DNA of 64,000 nt from positions 475,620,617 through 475,684,616 of the forward strand of contig NC_057864.1 of the NCBI RefSeq assembly GCF_019393635.1. The letters run 5' to 3'. Source of the DNA: Dromiciops gliroides (Eukaryota > Chordata > Mammalia > Microbiotheria > Microbiotheriidae). The notes beneath the pieces were generated by a model that saw only the letters and a list, made by a program, of their open reading frames with translations, ran no database searches and was not told the origin of the DNA. This document shows positions 45,891 to 58,500 of this stretch, one piece after another (positions within the stretch are counted from its first letter, which is position 1; every line of letters starts with the position of its first letter). The position numbers were made by a program, and so were the translations under genes.

Positions 45891-48694
45891 AAAAAAGAGG
45901 TTAAACAGGTAGAGGCAGTGAGTATAGGAAGCAATTCTCTCCATTCCCCAAATTAAATACCCAAGAGCCCTCTACTGTTGGAATACTATACTTTATTGTT
46001 TTGAATACAGTGATACAAATTATACAGGTTCATTACAGAAGAGAAACTCTAGCAGTGGGTTATATGAATGAGGTATGGACTATTTTGGTTCAATTCATTT
46101 CAAATATCCACAAAAGGAATGCTCTAAGAAGCTAGGAATACACATAAAAGCCTACCAACCTCACATAGTGAGAAACAAAGCACGCCCACTCCTGTACCAG
46201 ACAGAAACACAACTTGGTCTGCAGTTTGGCCTGAAGTCAAAAGTCCTGCAACCACCACCCTATGGTCTTGTGGATCCTACGGAGGTGATGTGGCAGCCAG
46301 GGACTGGATTTGCAATTGGACAACTTGTGTCTGAGTCTCAGCTCTGCCACATGGGACCTTGGGAAAAATGACTTAACCACCCTAGGTTTGCTTACTCTGC
46401 TGGGAAATGGAGAGGTTGGACTAGGTTGGCTCTCTAAGCCTCTAGGGCTGCCCATCTGGTTCTGAATCTATGATCCATCCCATTAAATCAGTCAATGCCA
46501 TTCAGAAAAGAAAAATGCTAAATGCTCAAAGATCCTGATGGCCTTTCTCCAGATACTCCCCTATCCCTTTTCATTATTTGGAGAAGTTGTTTCTATGCAT
46601 CAGGGTAAATGTATATAGGGAAGAATTCTTGAAAGTCAGGGGAATGTCTGAATATTACAACATACACCGAATAACACCTCTCAGAGTCCTGAGAATCCTG
46701 GTCATTTTTGGCCCCAAGAGAAACCTTCCCAACAGCTATGTATTAAATAGGGAGTTGGAGAGAAGGGGCAGGAGACAGCCTGTGGTCCTGGGTTCAAGTG
46801 TTCCTCGGACATAAAAGGGCTGTGTGACCTGGGGAGTCAGTGTCTTTTAACTTCAGTGCCCAAAGGAAACTTAGAAGACTCCAAACTCCAGTTGATGCCA
46901 GTACTCACTGGTGCAGTTTCCTCACTGGAGAGATTTTTATAACAAAGCTGTATCACATTTTGTTATAACAATCACAATCACAGGTCCAGATTTCGCCACT
47001 ACCGCCATCAAAGAAAATACCCAATTTCAAAAGGAAGTGTCAGTCCCAAATTGTAGAGGGGCTGTAAAGAACCTGGCTGCACAATGCACAAAATCCAGCC
47101 CTGTCATGCTGCAAATTTAGCAGCCTATCAAAGTAGGGGGGAAAAACCCCTAAAAAAATCATCTCATTTCTGGCCAGGGAGTCTGGGGTTCTCCCACTGC
47201 CCTTCATTGCCATTGCCCTCTCAAGATCTTATTAATTGGCCTTGTAGTTTAACTAGTCCCAAGGAACAAACTGCCAAAGCACTTCCTGTGCCTCTTCAAT
47301 CCCTGGGAGGCCCAAGTGTTGAGATGGAAATGCCCAAAAGGATACAAACTGCGCATCTGACTGACTTTCCAAATTCCCCCCTTCCTTTCCACGCACCGGC
47401 ATCAAACACTCCACCCTCTCCCCTCCTCTCATCTGTGCTTCCCCCCGCCCCACATCCAGACTGTCCAAAGGGACAAGGTACCTTGGGAATATAACACTCC
47501 CTTTTAGGGGGACCCTTTAGCCACAGGTCAGGAAAGTGCCTAGAACTTCCTGCTAGGAACTAGAATTCAAGTCTGTTGGGGCTCCAGAAAGACACAGCCA
47601 AAGGGCAGATGACTGAAGAGTGGCCTCTTGGGACACAATGGGGATTATGGTCAGGCAGACAGTGCCAGTATTGTTTCTGAGACTTCTACCAAGACACCAT
47701 TAACCAGTGGTGATTCAAATTCAGTTCGAGGGTGGCAGATCAGATGAAGTGGCAACTACTTATAATTTAATCTACTGCTGTTATTGGAAATGTTAACAGG
47801 GAGGCATCTTCACCCCAAGCCTTTGGTTTATGTGCCATGAATATTCTTGCCACTTTGCGATACAAAGATCTGTGTAGAAACAAATAGCCTGTAGTTTACA
47901 AGCAAGGGTTTCCAGAGCCAGAATTACCTACAGGAGCACTTTATTAAAATCTTATGTTACACAGTTCCTATGCCCAGGCACTGAGAAACAGATGTCAGAG
48001 AAGCCATTTTCCTCTATCTGAGGGAAGGGCTTGAACCCTTTTCAACCATTAAGAGATCCTGGAAGGACATGAACACTTTGGGCTACGTGAGCCTAAGCAA
48101 TCAAGCATTCCTCTCCAGCTTTCTCCCATTTATCACAGTAACTATACAACAAGGCAGTTTCAGGATATCGAGAGTCTGGTTCCTAAATAGCTAGCTTTTC
48201 ATCTCTTCAAAGGCTTCTTGTATTCCAACAGGAGACCACAGAACAACACTGACTCCCAGGACCAGTCTTCTCATGAAATCTAGGAGGCAATTTGTTATCA
48301 AGCATCCAAACCCCAAGTGCACATGCTGGCGTGGCTGGGAACCATTGCTCTCCTCTATTAAATCAGACGAGTGAGATTGCTTTCTGGCTCAGTCTAGGAC
48401 CTTGTTAGAAGGCAATACCTTCAAAGTCCTCAGCATCTTTGTAGGAACATCACCACCCAATTCCACCTGCTTCCCAAAAGGTCCCCCAGCCAGATGAAGA
48501 TGATTTCTCAAGGTTCCCTATAAATGACATTTGAACAAAGTTGAATGCTAGTCTCTGCTAGATGTGTGTGTATATATATATAAGACCTTCCAGGAGGCCC
48601 ATCAATTTATAACTAATCTGCCAAAAACTGGACCGATTATCATCAAGTTCTACTTTGAATACCCCAAAAAAGTCAGATTTGAAAATCTGCCCTA

Positions 48695-48840
48695 TTTTTG
48701 TTTTTGTAGTGGAACAACGAGGGTTAAGTGACTTGCCCAGGGTCACACAGCTAGTGTCAAGTGTCTGAGACCACATTTGAACTCAGGTCCTCCTGAATTC
48801 AGAGCCAGTGCTTTATCCACTGTGCCACCTAACTGCCACC
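48695..48840 (-). mobile_element. SINE, inverted
   Basis: A diverged copy with a small deletion near CTAGTGTCAAG. It is the last SINE before the SINE-free EIF4H 3' region. Confidence 0.85.
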
Positions 48841-49253
48841 AGTCTACCCAATTTTTAAAAAGGATTATTGCCATCCCCTCCCTACCCCACTCAACCCCAC
48901 CTTTTCCCAGCCCAGAGCTAATGCCAGACTACACTGAAGGTTATGTTTCTGTCTGGTAGAAACAACTTCTTTTCCAATTTCAGGAAAAAAGGGACAGAGA
49001 GGGTGGACAAAAAGCTGAAATGAGATGTTGGCTCCGACTTAGTTGCTAGCTTTTTAAATTATTTCATTAGATTTGCCATTTTTCAATGTCAAAGTAAAAA
49101 TCACAACAAATGTTATAAATCATTTAAACTGGACCTTCTCTTTCAAATAAATGAGTTAACACAAATTTGAGCAACAATCCATGGTGAGCAGCTGAAAAAC
49201 TGAGGGAGACTCATAAATAAAGACCAGCATTAAAATATTACTTAAGGTTTTCT

Positions 49254-49259
49254 TTTATT
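49254..49259 (-). promoter_or_regulatory. EIF4H: distal polyadenylation signal of EIF4H
   Basis: The minus strand reads AATAAA inside TTTTAAATAAAAGAAAACC. A weaker T-rich downstream element follows. It could be the main or an alternative 3' end. Confidence 0.5.
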
Positions 49260-50080
49260 TAAAAGATCATTCACAAAATACCATATCCATAAATTTACTT
49301 TCTGTCATGTAGCAGAATGGGTTAAGTGTTTGGAATTCCATTCTCACATTTAAAATGCAACTGGATTAACCAGAAGTTGAGATTTTTGTTGCTGTTGTTC
49401 TTAATCTTTTCCACATTGAAGATGTAAGTAGGTCATCTGAAAGCATCCGTTTTGATTACAACCACACAATGCATGTCTTTCTTAGATTACGTGTTGGTGT
49501 TACACAAATGGTTTCTTATCTTAGGAGCAGAGAGTATGACAGGTGGAAGGAAGGAGGGAAGGAAGGAAGGAAGAAGGAAGCAGGAAAGAAGAGGAAGGGC
49601 CCTGTAAATTGCTGTAACTCTGGAACAAAGAGAACAGTGACTGAAGCCAGGAATGGGGAGTCCACAACAATGTCACCATCCAAGTGGACCAACCTAAGCG
49701 GCTCTGACGGCCAAGAAACCCTGGCGGCTGGCTTCCTTCTAGCTACTGCCATCCCCAGCCTGAAAGCTTTGGCTTTTGTTTTCTCGAATAGTTTGCAAGT
49801 GGGAAGTAAACTCTCCCCGATGAGCCTTCAGGTCTTCAACTCTATAGCTACCCAGGAGATGCTTCAAGGTTCGTGACGAATCTGAATGAGACACAACATC
49901 GCCAGATCCTAGGGTCAAGGGTCAGTGCTCATGACCCACTTTTTAGAATGATGCTAGAAAGCAGAGCATCTCACTACTGACTATTTACACTTGGGGACAA
50001 AGAAATGCTGGGGCTAGAAGCAAAATATGTGGCCATGGGCAGTAAATTTTACACTCCTTCCAACACAACACAAAGTCAAC

Positions 50081-50086
50081 TTTATT
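50081..50086 (-). promoter_or_regulatory. EIF4H: proximal polyadenylation signal of EIF4H
   Basis: The minus strand reads AATAAA and is followed within 20 nt by a GU-rich stretch (GACTTTGTGTTGTGTTGG). This is the usual arrangement of signal and downstream element. Confidence 0.65.
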
Positions 50087-51124
50087 TGTATAAACCTGCA
50101 TTTAAAAGTTACTTACCAAACATGTAAAACTAAAAAAAAAAAAAGTGTGTAATTTTTTTAAAAAGCAAAGACTCAATGAGCATTTTTTAAATAGTCAAAT
50201 AGGCACAGATCCACACCGCTGTGCAATCCCCCAAAGTTGAGATAAAACCGGATTGCAGTTTGCAATATATACAAACACAACCCTCTAATCTGCCTAATAA
50301 AAGGAATTCCCTAGTAAGGATTTTGGTTTGGGCAGAGAGATAGACCTGCAGGAGTGAAGCCAATTCATCCTAAGGTAATACCCTTTCTCCACATTTTATA
50401 TAGATACATACTTTTAAAGTTGATCCTATTCCACTCGTATCCTGTTTATAGGAAGGAATTGGGGGGTGAAGTTAAAGAGAACGACCCGTGAGCTGGTTGG
50501 AAGGACTACGCCAGTGTCGAGCCTTAGAGAAGGTGTCCAATTTTACATGTGGGTCAACAGATGGTCCAACCACCTATTGGGGAATTCTTTCCTAGTCGCT
50601 TCTTTGGAGCCACAGCAACCCAGAACCAAACATGCAGGTCAGAAGAGAAGTGAGGAAAAGGCAAAGGAAACAATATTGGAGTTTCAACAAAGTCTAACCA
50701 GTGTTTCTAAAGTAAAACAGAGAAAGCCAAGGAGGGGAATGGAGCAGCACCTCATATCGGGAACTCCCACCCTCCAGGGTGATGGCAGCTTTCATTCATT
50801 CATCTGCAAGAAACCACGTGCTGCGAAAACGAAGAGGAAAACAGGGAGGGCAGGGGGGTGGGAGGGGAGGGACGGGGCCAAGGTGGTGGGGAAAAAAACA
50901 GCACAAAACAGGCACTAGATACAGCAAAGCCAAGAACGTACTAAAAACCACTTGTTAACAGCTGACATGCATTCACAAGCTCTGTGTTTTCAGTTTCAAG
51001 AAAGGAGGAGGACAAATGTCAGGTGGCAGGAATGGTAACTGCAGGGTTGATGTCCAGAGTAATGAACTCTGTCTACTGCTGTCTTGCTCAAGAATTCTCC
51101 CCCCATTCCCTCCCAACCTCGAGC

Positions 51125-51720
<596 letters not shown>

Positions 51721-52233
51721 CTAAGGGCACTTCTATATTCACATTTCTTTGTCACTAAAGTGAGCCTGGGTAGGGACTGGGTCTGTGAATGGCCTAGGGA
51801 AGTCCCAGGTAAGGAAACCAAGCTCGCTCGCTCTCTTTCTCTCCCTCCATCCCTCCCTCCCTCCCTATCAGGTCAGCATGTTCTTGGTGATCTGTGATCT
51901 CAGAGTTCCCCACAGCAGTGGGGTCAAACTCAAATACAAATAGCTCTCTACAGGCTGCATGACGACATAGAAAACCACAGATGAGCAGTATCTGAGTTGT
52001 ATGGTATTTTTACTCATCTTGTTAAACATTTCCCAATTACATTTTTAATTAGCGGGCCCAAGGGTCCAGAGCCCAGAAAAGATTAAGCCACTTGCCCAGG
52101 ATCCCAGCAAGTGTGGGTGTGTGAATGGTGGGATCTCTATCCATCGGGCCAAAAGAAAGTGAACACCAAGAGCAATCTAATATGAGATCTCTAGGGAACT
52201 GCATCCAAGTTGTTTCTGCAGAAAGAAGCTAGA

Positions 52234-52466
52234 AGGGCAGCTGGGTGGTGCAATGGACAAAGCACAGGCCCTGGAGTCAGGAGGACCTGACAGTTCAAAT
52301 CTGGCCTCAGACACTTGACACTTACTAGCTGTGTGACCCTGGGCAAGTCACTTAACCCTCATTGTGGGTAGGTAGGTAGGTAGGAAGGAAGGAAGGAAGG
52401 AAAGAAGGAAGGAAGGAAGGAAGGAAGGAAGGAAGGAAGGAAGGAAGGAAGGAAGGAAGGAAGGAG
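52234..52466 (+). mobile_element. SINE with a (GTAG)n(GGAA)n tail
   Basis: The head and CORE end at CCTCATTG. The usual A-tail is replaced by four or five GTAG units and then about 20 GGAA units. Confidence 0.88.
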
Positions 52467-53307
52467 GGGAGCTAGAACTCTGGGTTTCTTGACTTAAGCT
52501 GTTGCTGTAGTGAAAGAGCTGATCTGAAGCTTCTCCCAACCAGTGACACCTGCCATTGCACATCTGGGTACAAAGGACAAATGCTCCTAGGAGCCCTTGG
52601 CCTGCCCTCCCTGAGCTAATGGCAGTGAGAAAGGAACCAGGAGAGGCCCTGAGCAGGCTTAGGTCGTACCAGGATGGAGAAAGCTCAAAAGAAAGGTAAT
52701 CTCTAGGACTGACTGGGACAAAGCCAATGCTCCACACACAGCAGAGCCTTGGCATCCATTCTCGAGCCGAAGAATACTTCTTATTGCACAAGCTCGGGGA
52801 TCAGGCAGACCCCCCACCTTGCTGTGATCGGGAATGTGGGGTGAAGGTGGAGCACACATGAAGACCACAGCCCCCAGCATTGTTTCCCAGGCGTTTCTCA
52901 TCTGTTTTAAAATAACCACTCTATAAATCACGGGCAGCCCTTTGGGCTTTCCCCACAAATAGCACCTGCCACACAAGCCAAGCCAAGGAACTACTCTAGA
53001 GAAGTTACATTATAGCCTTTACTTTTCCTCTTTTCAGAAAAGACTGATCTTCTCAACAGTTTTGAGAAGTGGAGGTTTGAGAGCCAGCCAAATTCTTTCT
53101 ATAGGTCAGATATGAGGTGCTTCTATGAAAGACAGGCTGAGACCCATAATGCTCCTGAAACCTTCCAGTCACAAAACCAACGCCAACACACAGAAAGAGC
53201 AAAAATCATTAACATTTGTTTTCTAAATAGTGTGAAATTGGAAATTTAATGTCTTAAATTTTCAGCAAAAACTAATTTAGGAAACATGGTATTAAAGTAA
53301 TGTGTCT

Positions 53308-53454
53308 AGGGGCAGCTAGGTGGCGCAGTGGAAAAAGCACCGGCCCTGGAGTCAGGAGGACCTAAATTCAAATCCAGCCTCAGACACTTGACCCTTACTA
53401 GCTGTGTGACCCTGGGCAAGTCACTTAATCCCAACTGCCTCACCAAAAACAAAA
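53308..53454 (+). mobile_element. young SINE in EIF4H intron 5
   Basis: TAATGTGTCT at 53298-53307 and TAATGCGTCT at 53455-53464 flank it. Confidence 0.9.
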
Positions 53455-53859
53455 TAATGCGTCTGACTTTCTTTAACAAGCATCCCTAGTACACGGCCAA
53501 ACAAGCCTTTATTTCTGGAGCTCAATGCTGAAGAGCCACGCCTGCCTCCGGGGCTACTGTTAAGAAAGCATCCCTCCTTTCTCCCAAAGACCTTCTGGAC
53601 TAAGAACAGATTCTCATCTGTGGACCTCAGAGAGGTACAGTGAGGATGGACAGCTACAGGAAACCCTGTGAGTGCTACTTAGGAGCAAGTGACCTCAAGA
53701 GAGGAAGATCCTCCTTCCTAAGAAACTTCCCTTCACTTTCTGGTATGATTGTATAATATATTATTTTAAAGGACCATAAGCGAACATCTCTCTAGAAAGG
53801 GAAGCAATGATCATAAAAAGAATGTGTGGCTTCATCAAGTTGTTATTTGTTTTTTTTTG

Positions 53860-54068
53860 GACAGTTTGTTGTTCAGTTGTGTCTGACTCTTTGTGACCCA
53901 TTTATGGTTTTCTTGTCAAAAACACTACAGTGGTTTGCCATTTCCTTCTCCAGTTCATTTGACAGATGAGGAAACCGAGGCAGAGTTTAATGACTTCCCC
54001 TGGGTCACACGGCTGGTAAGAGTCTAAGGTTGGATTTGAACGCAGGACTCCTTGACTCTAGCTGCCCT
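53860..54068 (-). mobile_element. MAR1-like SINE, inverted, in EIF4H intron 5
   Basis: TTGTTCAGTTGTGTCTGACT is the reversed tail; GTTTGCCATTTCCTTCTCCA follows. Confidence 0.8.
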
Positions 54069-54249
54069 GATGGACAGTTACTATACTAGAAAAGCAAGGG
54101 AATGCAGTAGATTAAGGAGATCTGGCAGGCCTGAAGGGTTATCAAACGAGAGAAGAGTTAAAAAAAAAAAAAAAAAGCCTTCCTATGCTGCACTCTGAGA
54201 GGCACAATGTCCAGGGACAGGGAGGTACAGGTTTGTTTATTACATCACA

Positions 54250-54283
54250 CTGCACTTTTATAAATAAGCTCATTTCTGACTGG
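54250..54283 (-). ncRNA. MIR590: miR-590 5p arm and 5' flank in EIF4H intron 5 (hairpin not evident)
   Basis: On the minus strand 54250-54271 reads GAGCTTATTTATAAAAGTGC plus AG. This is human miR-590-5p as I remember it with one change (T for C at position 10), and the seed AGCTTAT, shared with miR-21, is intact. The 12 bases before it (CCAGTCAGAAAT, 54272-54283) equal the human precursor flank. Human MIR590 is an intronic microRNA of EIF4H, so position and strand fit an orthologue. The loop side begins CAGTGTGATG, similar to the human CAGTATGGTG. After that no sequence resembles the 3p arm (expected to contain TTTTATGTATAAGC), and I find no other segment nearby able to pair with the 5p arm. 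I therefore annotate an orthologous sequence, not a working microRNA. Confidence 0.7.
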
Positions 54284-54616
54284 TTGGGGATTATGGGGAT
54301 GAAGGTTGGGGTTGGTCTTAATCCCTGAAATTATTCAGCCCTTTGCTGAGTGGAGATGGCTGGATTTATTTAAAAACCAAACAATTTCGCTGACTGCCTC
54401 TGAGAAACAGAATGGAGCCAGTCAGGTAACTGCTCCAAAGGAGCTTTGAGAAAAAGGTCTCTCCTGAGTGGTTGTTTGTGCAGTGGTGGCACCATGTGAC
54501 ATTATCCTCTCCCTTCAAGGAACCAATGACAGGTGGCAACCATCAATTGACAAGAAACATGCAGGAGCCATGAATATCAAGGCAACAGGCTGAGTGTAAG
54601 AATTTAAATCTGATAC

Positions 54617-54676
54617 CAGAATTAAAGTCATCCCGGGAATCCCAGCCACCTCTAGATTCTCGAGAGCCACCCATTC
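54617..54676 (-). CDS. EIF4H: EIF4H exon 5: 60-nt cassette exon
   Basis: The exon is exactly 60 nt (20 codons) and both ends are in the same phase, so skipping keeps the frame. With the preceding base it reads [20 protein letters not shown]. The acceptor is CTCCTCAG and the donor GTATCA. In human this is the exon present in the longer isoform and absent from the shorter one. The same length and phase here imply that the alternative splice is older than the marsupial-placental split. I remember SS where this genome has GS. The miR-590-like sequence lies about 330 nt downstream in intron 5. Confidence 0.95.
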
Positions 54677-55379
54677 CTGAGGAGAGACAAAGGAAAAATT
54701 GATGAGAAGGGCTAACTAGGATTGTTTGCCCCAAATGAGGGTAAGAATTCTTTTAAGACCAGTAAAACTTTAAAAACAGGAAGAAACCAACCAACCAAAC
54801 AAAAGCCCTAAAACTGAGCACTGGCTGATAATTCCAAGGACCAAGCTTGGCCATTCACTTCCCACTTTCAGGAAATGAGTTAATGCTCTTCCTTCCCTTC
54901 TTTGCAGACTTGGCACTGTCAGACTCAGACAATGTGGTCATTGGTTTTGCTGAACTGCCTTATTCTAGCCCTCTTTTATTTTTTGCCACAAGCAGCGGTC
55001 CCCAAAGGTGCCCATCTGGAAACAAAGGTAAAACATAAAAACAAAAACCTGCCAACTCCTTTACAGAAACAGGAGGGGATAAAGGAACTGCTCCAGGCTC
55101 GGCTAGCCTGGTCCTCAGACCGCAAGGCCCGTCACTGCTGTGCCCAAACTTCAAGTTTCTATCGGTTGGCAGGACTGCTGGGGTGAACATACCTGCAGGC
55201 AGGTTCTGCAGAACAGCCCCCACCTCTAGAGACCGGTCAGGTATGGGAAGCGATCTTTAGCATCTCTCACCTACTTCAATACCTGGGGGCTAAGCTCTCC
55301 CCCAGCTTCACCCCCACCTTCTGCCCCTCTGTTCGGAGGGGAGGGCCATGAATGCCAAACCTCTATTTAAGGAAAGAGC

Positions 55380-55835
55380 CCAGGGCTCAATTGTCTCCTT
55401 TCTCATCTGCTGCACTACTTTAGGATCTCTCCCCAGGACTGCCTTCCTCCAACAGACTGTATACTCTTTGAGGGCAGGGACTGTTTGTTTTTTGGAGGGT
55501 TTTTTTGGTACCCCAGTGTTTAGCAGTGTCTGGCACATTTGTTGCTTTTAGTTGTTTTCAGGAATGTCCGACTCTTCATGACTCCTGTTGGGATTTTCTT
55601 GGCAAAGATACTAGAGTAGTTTGTCATGCCCTTCTCCAGCTCATTTGACATATGAAGGAACTGAGGCAAACGTGGTTAAGAGTCTTGCCCAAGGCCACAC
55701 AGCTAGTATCTAAGGCCAGATTTTAATTCAGGTCTTTCTGATTTCCAGGCTCATGGTGCTCTTTCCTCCTTGCCTTCTAGCTGCCCAGCAAAGTGGCTGA
55801 CACATAATAGGCACTTAATGCTTACGGACTGAGCA
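55380..55835 (+). mobile_element. L2 3' end split by an inverted SINE
   Basis: The L2 text GAGGGCAGGGACTGTTTGTT to GTGTCTGGCACAT stops at about 55545 and resumes at about 55786 with GCTGACACATAATAGGCACT. A minus-strand GACTGAACAAC-type SINE lies between, in EIF4H intron 4. Confidence 0.65.
55546..55785 (-). mobile_element. MAR1-like SINE, inverted, in EIF4H intron 4
   Basis: The tail GTTGTTTTCAGGAATGTCCG and the CCTTCTCCAGCTCATTTGAC block are present. It splits an L2 3' end. Confidence 0.78.
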
Positions 55836-55924
55836 AAAAGGCTCTGATCCCTCCTCTATATTACAAGAACTCATGAATAGGCCATCAGAACCCGTCAATA
55901 GCAGACCACAAATATTCTGGCTCA

Positions 55925-56249
<325 letters not shown>

Positions 56250-57020
56250 TTACACCAGTATTCCTAGGCTAACACTTGGAGGAAATGAATTTTCCCTCTC
56301 TTCACCCTCTGCTGACTTAAAGCCCAGTCCCCCAGGAGGAGACTGCTGCTCTCCACTTATAATCACTTCAGATTGCTAAAGAAGTGTGCTTTCACATGAC
56401 CAATATGGCGATCTTTGTAGGACTTCACATGTATGACTGCTATCACTCTGCTTGCCTTTTCACTGCTTGGCAGAGGGGCAAGAGGTAGAGACTTCAAAAC
56501 TTTTTAAAATGGGTATTAACAATAAATTTAAGATGTTTCATTTAAAAAAAGACAAAAATGCAGAACCACGGCATGCCATTTTCACATGTTGACAGCTCTT
56601 GGCACTATTATGTCTGGACTCAGTTATGTGGGCTGTCATATTCCAACTTGAAGAGGAAGGCCAGAAAGAGGTGCTTGTTTCTGGTTGAAAATGTGCTCGC
56701 TGGTAGAGACAAGTTTTGGTTGGCAAAGCAGAATAAATACTGACATAGTCCCAAAAAGTTTAGCAATGAGAACTCCCCACTTTGATGACAAAGGTCAATG
56801 CAACCTTTTATTGGACTGTGATGGGTAGTCACTTAGGGGAGGCACTGAGAGAATGAGAAGGACCCAAAGACTACAAGAAGCCTGGATGAGGAATATGACT
56901 CAACCAACCTCTAATAGATCCAACTGTCTCCAGAGCCTGGGCAAACAGAACAAGGACATTCCTCCCCTATAACCAGACCCATCCCCCATTATGTCCTGTG
57001 AACTTGGCTTACACTAAGTT

Positions 57021-57179
57021 CTTTTCTTTTCTTTTTTTTTTTTGGCCAGGCAATGGGGGTTAAGTGACTTGCCCAAGGTCACACAGCTAGTAAGTGTCAA
57101 GTGTCTGAGGCCAGATTTGAACTCAGGTACTCCTGAATCCAGGACCGGTGCTTTATCCACTGTGCCACCTAGCTGCCCC
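57021..57179 (-). mobile_element. young SINE in EIF4H intron 2
   Basis: Inverted, T-run at the left; ACTAAGTTCT before and TTCTAAGTTCT after it. Confidence 0.88.
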
Positions 57180-57989
57180 CTTTATTCTAAGTTCTAATGG
57201 ATTTTTTTTTTTAAACATAGTTTAGCCAGAGTTAAACTTTCAGAAAATATTACCTCAAAAATGAATACCAAGTAACAGAATTTTTGTCATTGCAGAAAAC
57301 TAGAAACAACCTCCATGTTCAATAGGAGGAAAAATGGCTAACTTATGGCTTATGGCTACTATAACACATACTAGTGGTGTGGCCACCGGAAATCACTCAA
57401 GCTAGGCCTCAGATCTCTTTACTGTAAAATGATAAAAACCCAAACCAAACCAAACCAAAAATCCCAGTTTGTGCCTGCTGGGAGGCTCAAATGAGACAGT
57501 GCTTTGCAAACCTCAAAATGCCTTGCCAGTGCAAGCTGCTAGTGTTGTTATGGGCATGTCTTCCATCTCCACGGATGGCAAACACTTCCTAGCTCAGTAG
57601 ATGGTTGTGAGTTTGTGACCAAAATAATTAAATAAACCAAAGTCTGTCACCTGTGACCATTCCTTTCTTGGCCACCTTTGAGGAAGAACATTAACAAAAT
57701 GGAAACTGATTAGATGAAGGGACCATGTTAGTCAGACATTCTTATCAAGGATCTGAGGGGCCATGTGGTAGAAGAGAGATAAGACTTGTCCTGCTTGGTG
57801 ACTGGGAGAAGAACCAGCAGCTACAGGTGGAAGATGAAGAGAGAGACGTAAAGACTGATGTAAGGAAACACTTCCAGCCAAGGCTGGATGACCACTCGGA
57901 GATTCCTGCTCAGGCATGGGCCAAACTCTGCTGGGTTGTGCACTGTTCCATCATGAGGTGCTGGAAGAGGAATCTGGGGGGCTGCACCA

Positions 57990-58500
57990 CCAAAGTGAGG
58001 CTCAATTCAATACGCACGTGTTGGTGCCTAGTGTGGGCCAATACTAGACCAGGCCTGTTTCAAAGTCTCCAATTCACAAAAGGAAACAGACCCTGCCTTC
58101 CAAGAACCACCCCGCTGCACAGATGAAGTGACAAACAAGGGAACTGTACAATCAAGTACAAAGTGATTTCTGGGAGGGGGTGACCCTTCAGCTCAGCATT
58201 ATAAGAGGCCAGAGACCACTGTAAACGTGTGGAGAACAGAGGCAGCTAATGTCACAGAAGCAAAAGCAATTACACTCTGGCTGGAACATACAGACAAAAG
58301 TCAGATTATGAAACAGTTTAAATGCCAGAGGAACATTTTCTCCTACACACAATAGGAAGTTATTTAATCTTGAGGAGGGGAGTGACACAGTCCTTTAGGA
58401 ATACTGATGCAGCACAGCTGGGGGGATGGTTCTAATGGGATTAAAAATGAGATGTGAGGCAGTAGAAGCAATGGAAGGAGATGAGGACAGCTTCAGGCTA
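57990..58500 (-). mobile_element. inverted L2-type fragment in EIF4H intron 2
   Basis: The plus strand reads GGAAGTTATTTAATCTTGAG then GAGGGGAGTGACACAGTCCT, the complement of the L2 ORF2 to 3' region. Confidence 0.5.

Larger units (their letters stand above)
37521..49234. other. interval between LAT2 and EIF4H
   Basis: No gene recognised. It holds ten young SINE copies plus two partial ones at 43012-43203, a GA-rich tract (37590-37905), an exact 101-bp tandem duplication (40681-40882), CORE-SINEs and MIRs. 46480-48690 is largely unique sequence without an exon I can support. A minus-strand AATAAA at 45992-45997 could mark a very distal or unrelated 3' end. Confidence 0.6.
49235..51124 (-). 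other. EIF4H: EIF4H 3' UTR
   Basis: Sequence downstream of the TGA is free of the young SINE and resembles an mRNA tail. A first AATAAA (minus strand, 50081-50086) would give about 1.06 kb of UTR, and a second (49254-49259) about 1.9 kb. The stretch includes AT-rich blocks, such as the A/T runs at 50134-50170, and a GGAA repeat at 49548-49575. Extent is inferred from the signals and from the lack of repeats; no transcript is available to me. Confidence 0.7.

Noticed and set aside
45985-46070. Minus-strand AATAAA as a far EIF4H 3' end
   Set aside because: It lies 5 kb beyond the stop, with a SINE (48695) and a MIR (46270-46480) between. Nearer signals fit better, though a rare distal end cannot be excluded.
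57725-58126. 133-codon frame in EIF4H intron 2
   Set aside because: It covers CR1/L3 and L2 remnants and resembles no known protein.
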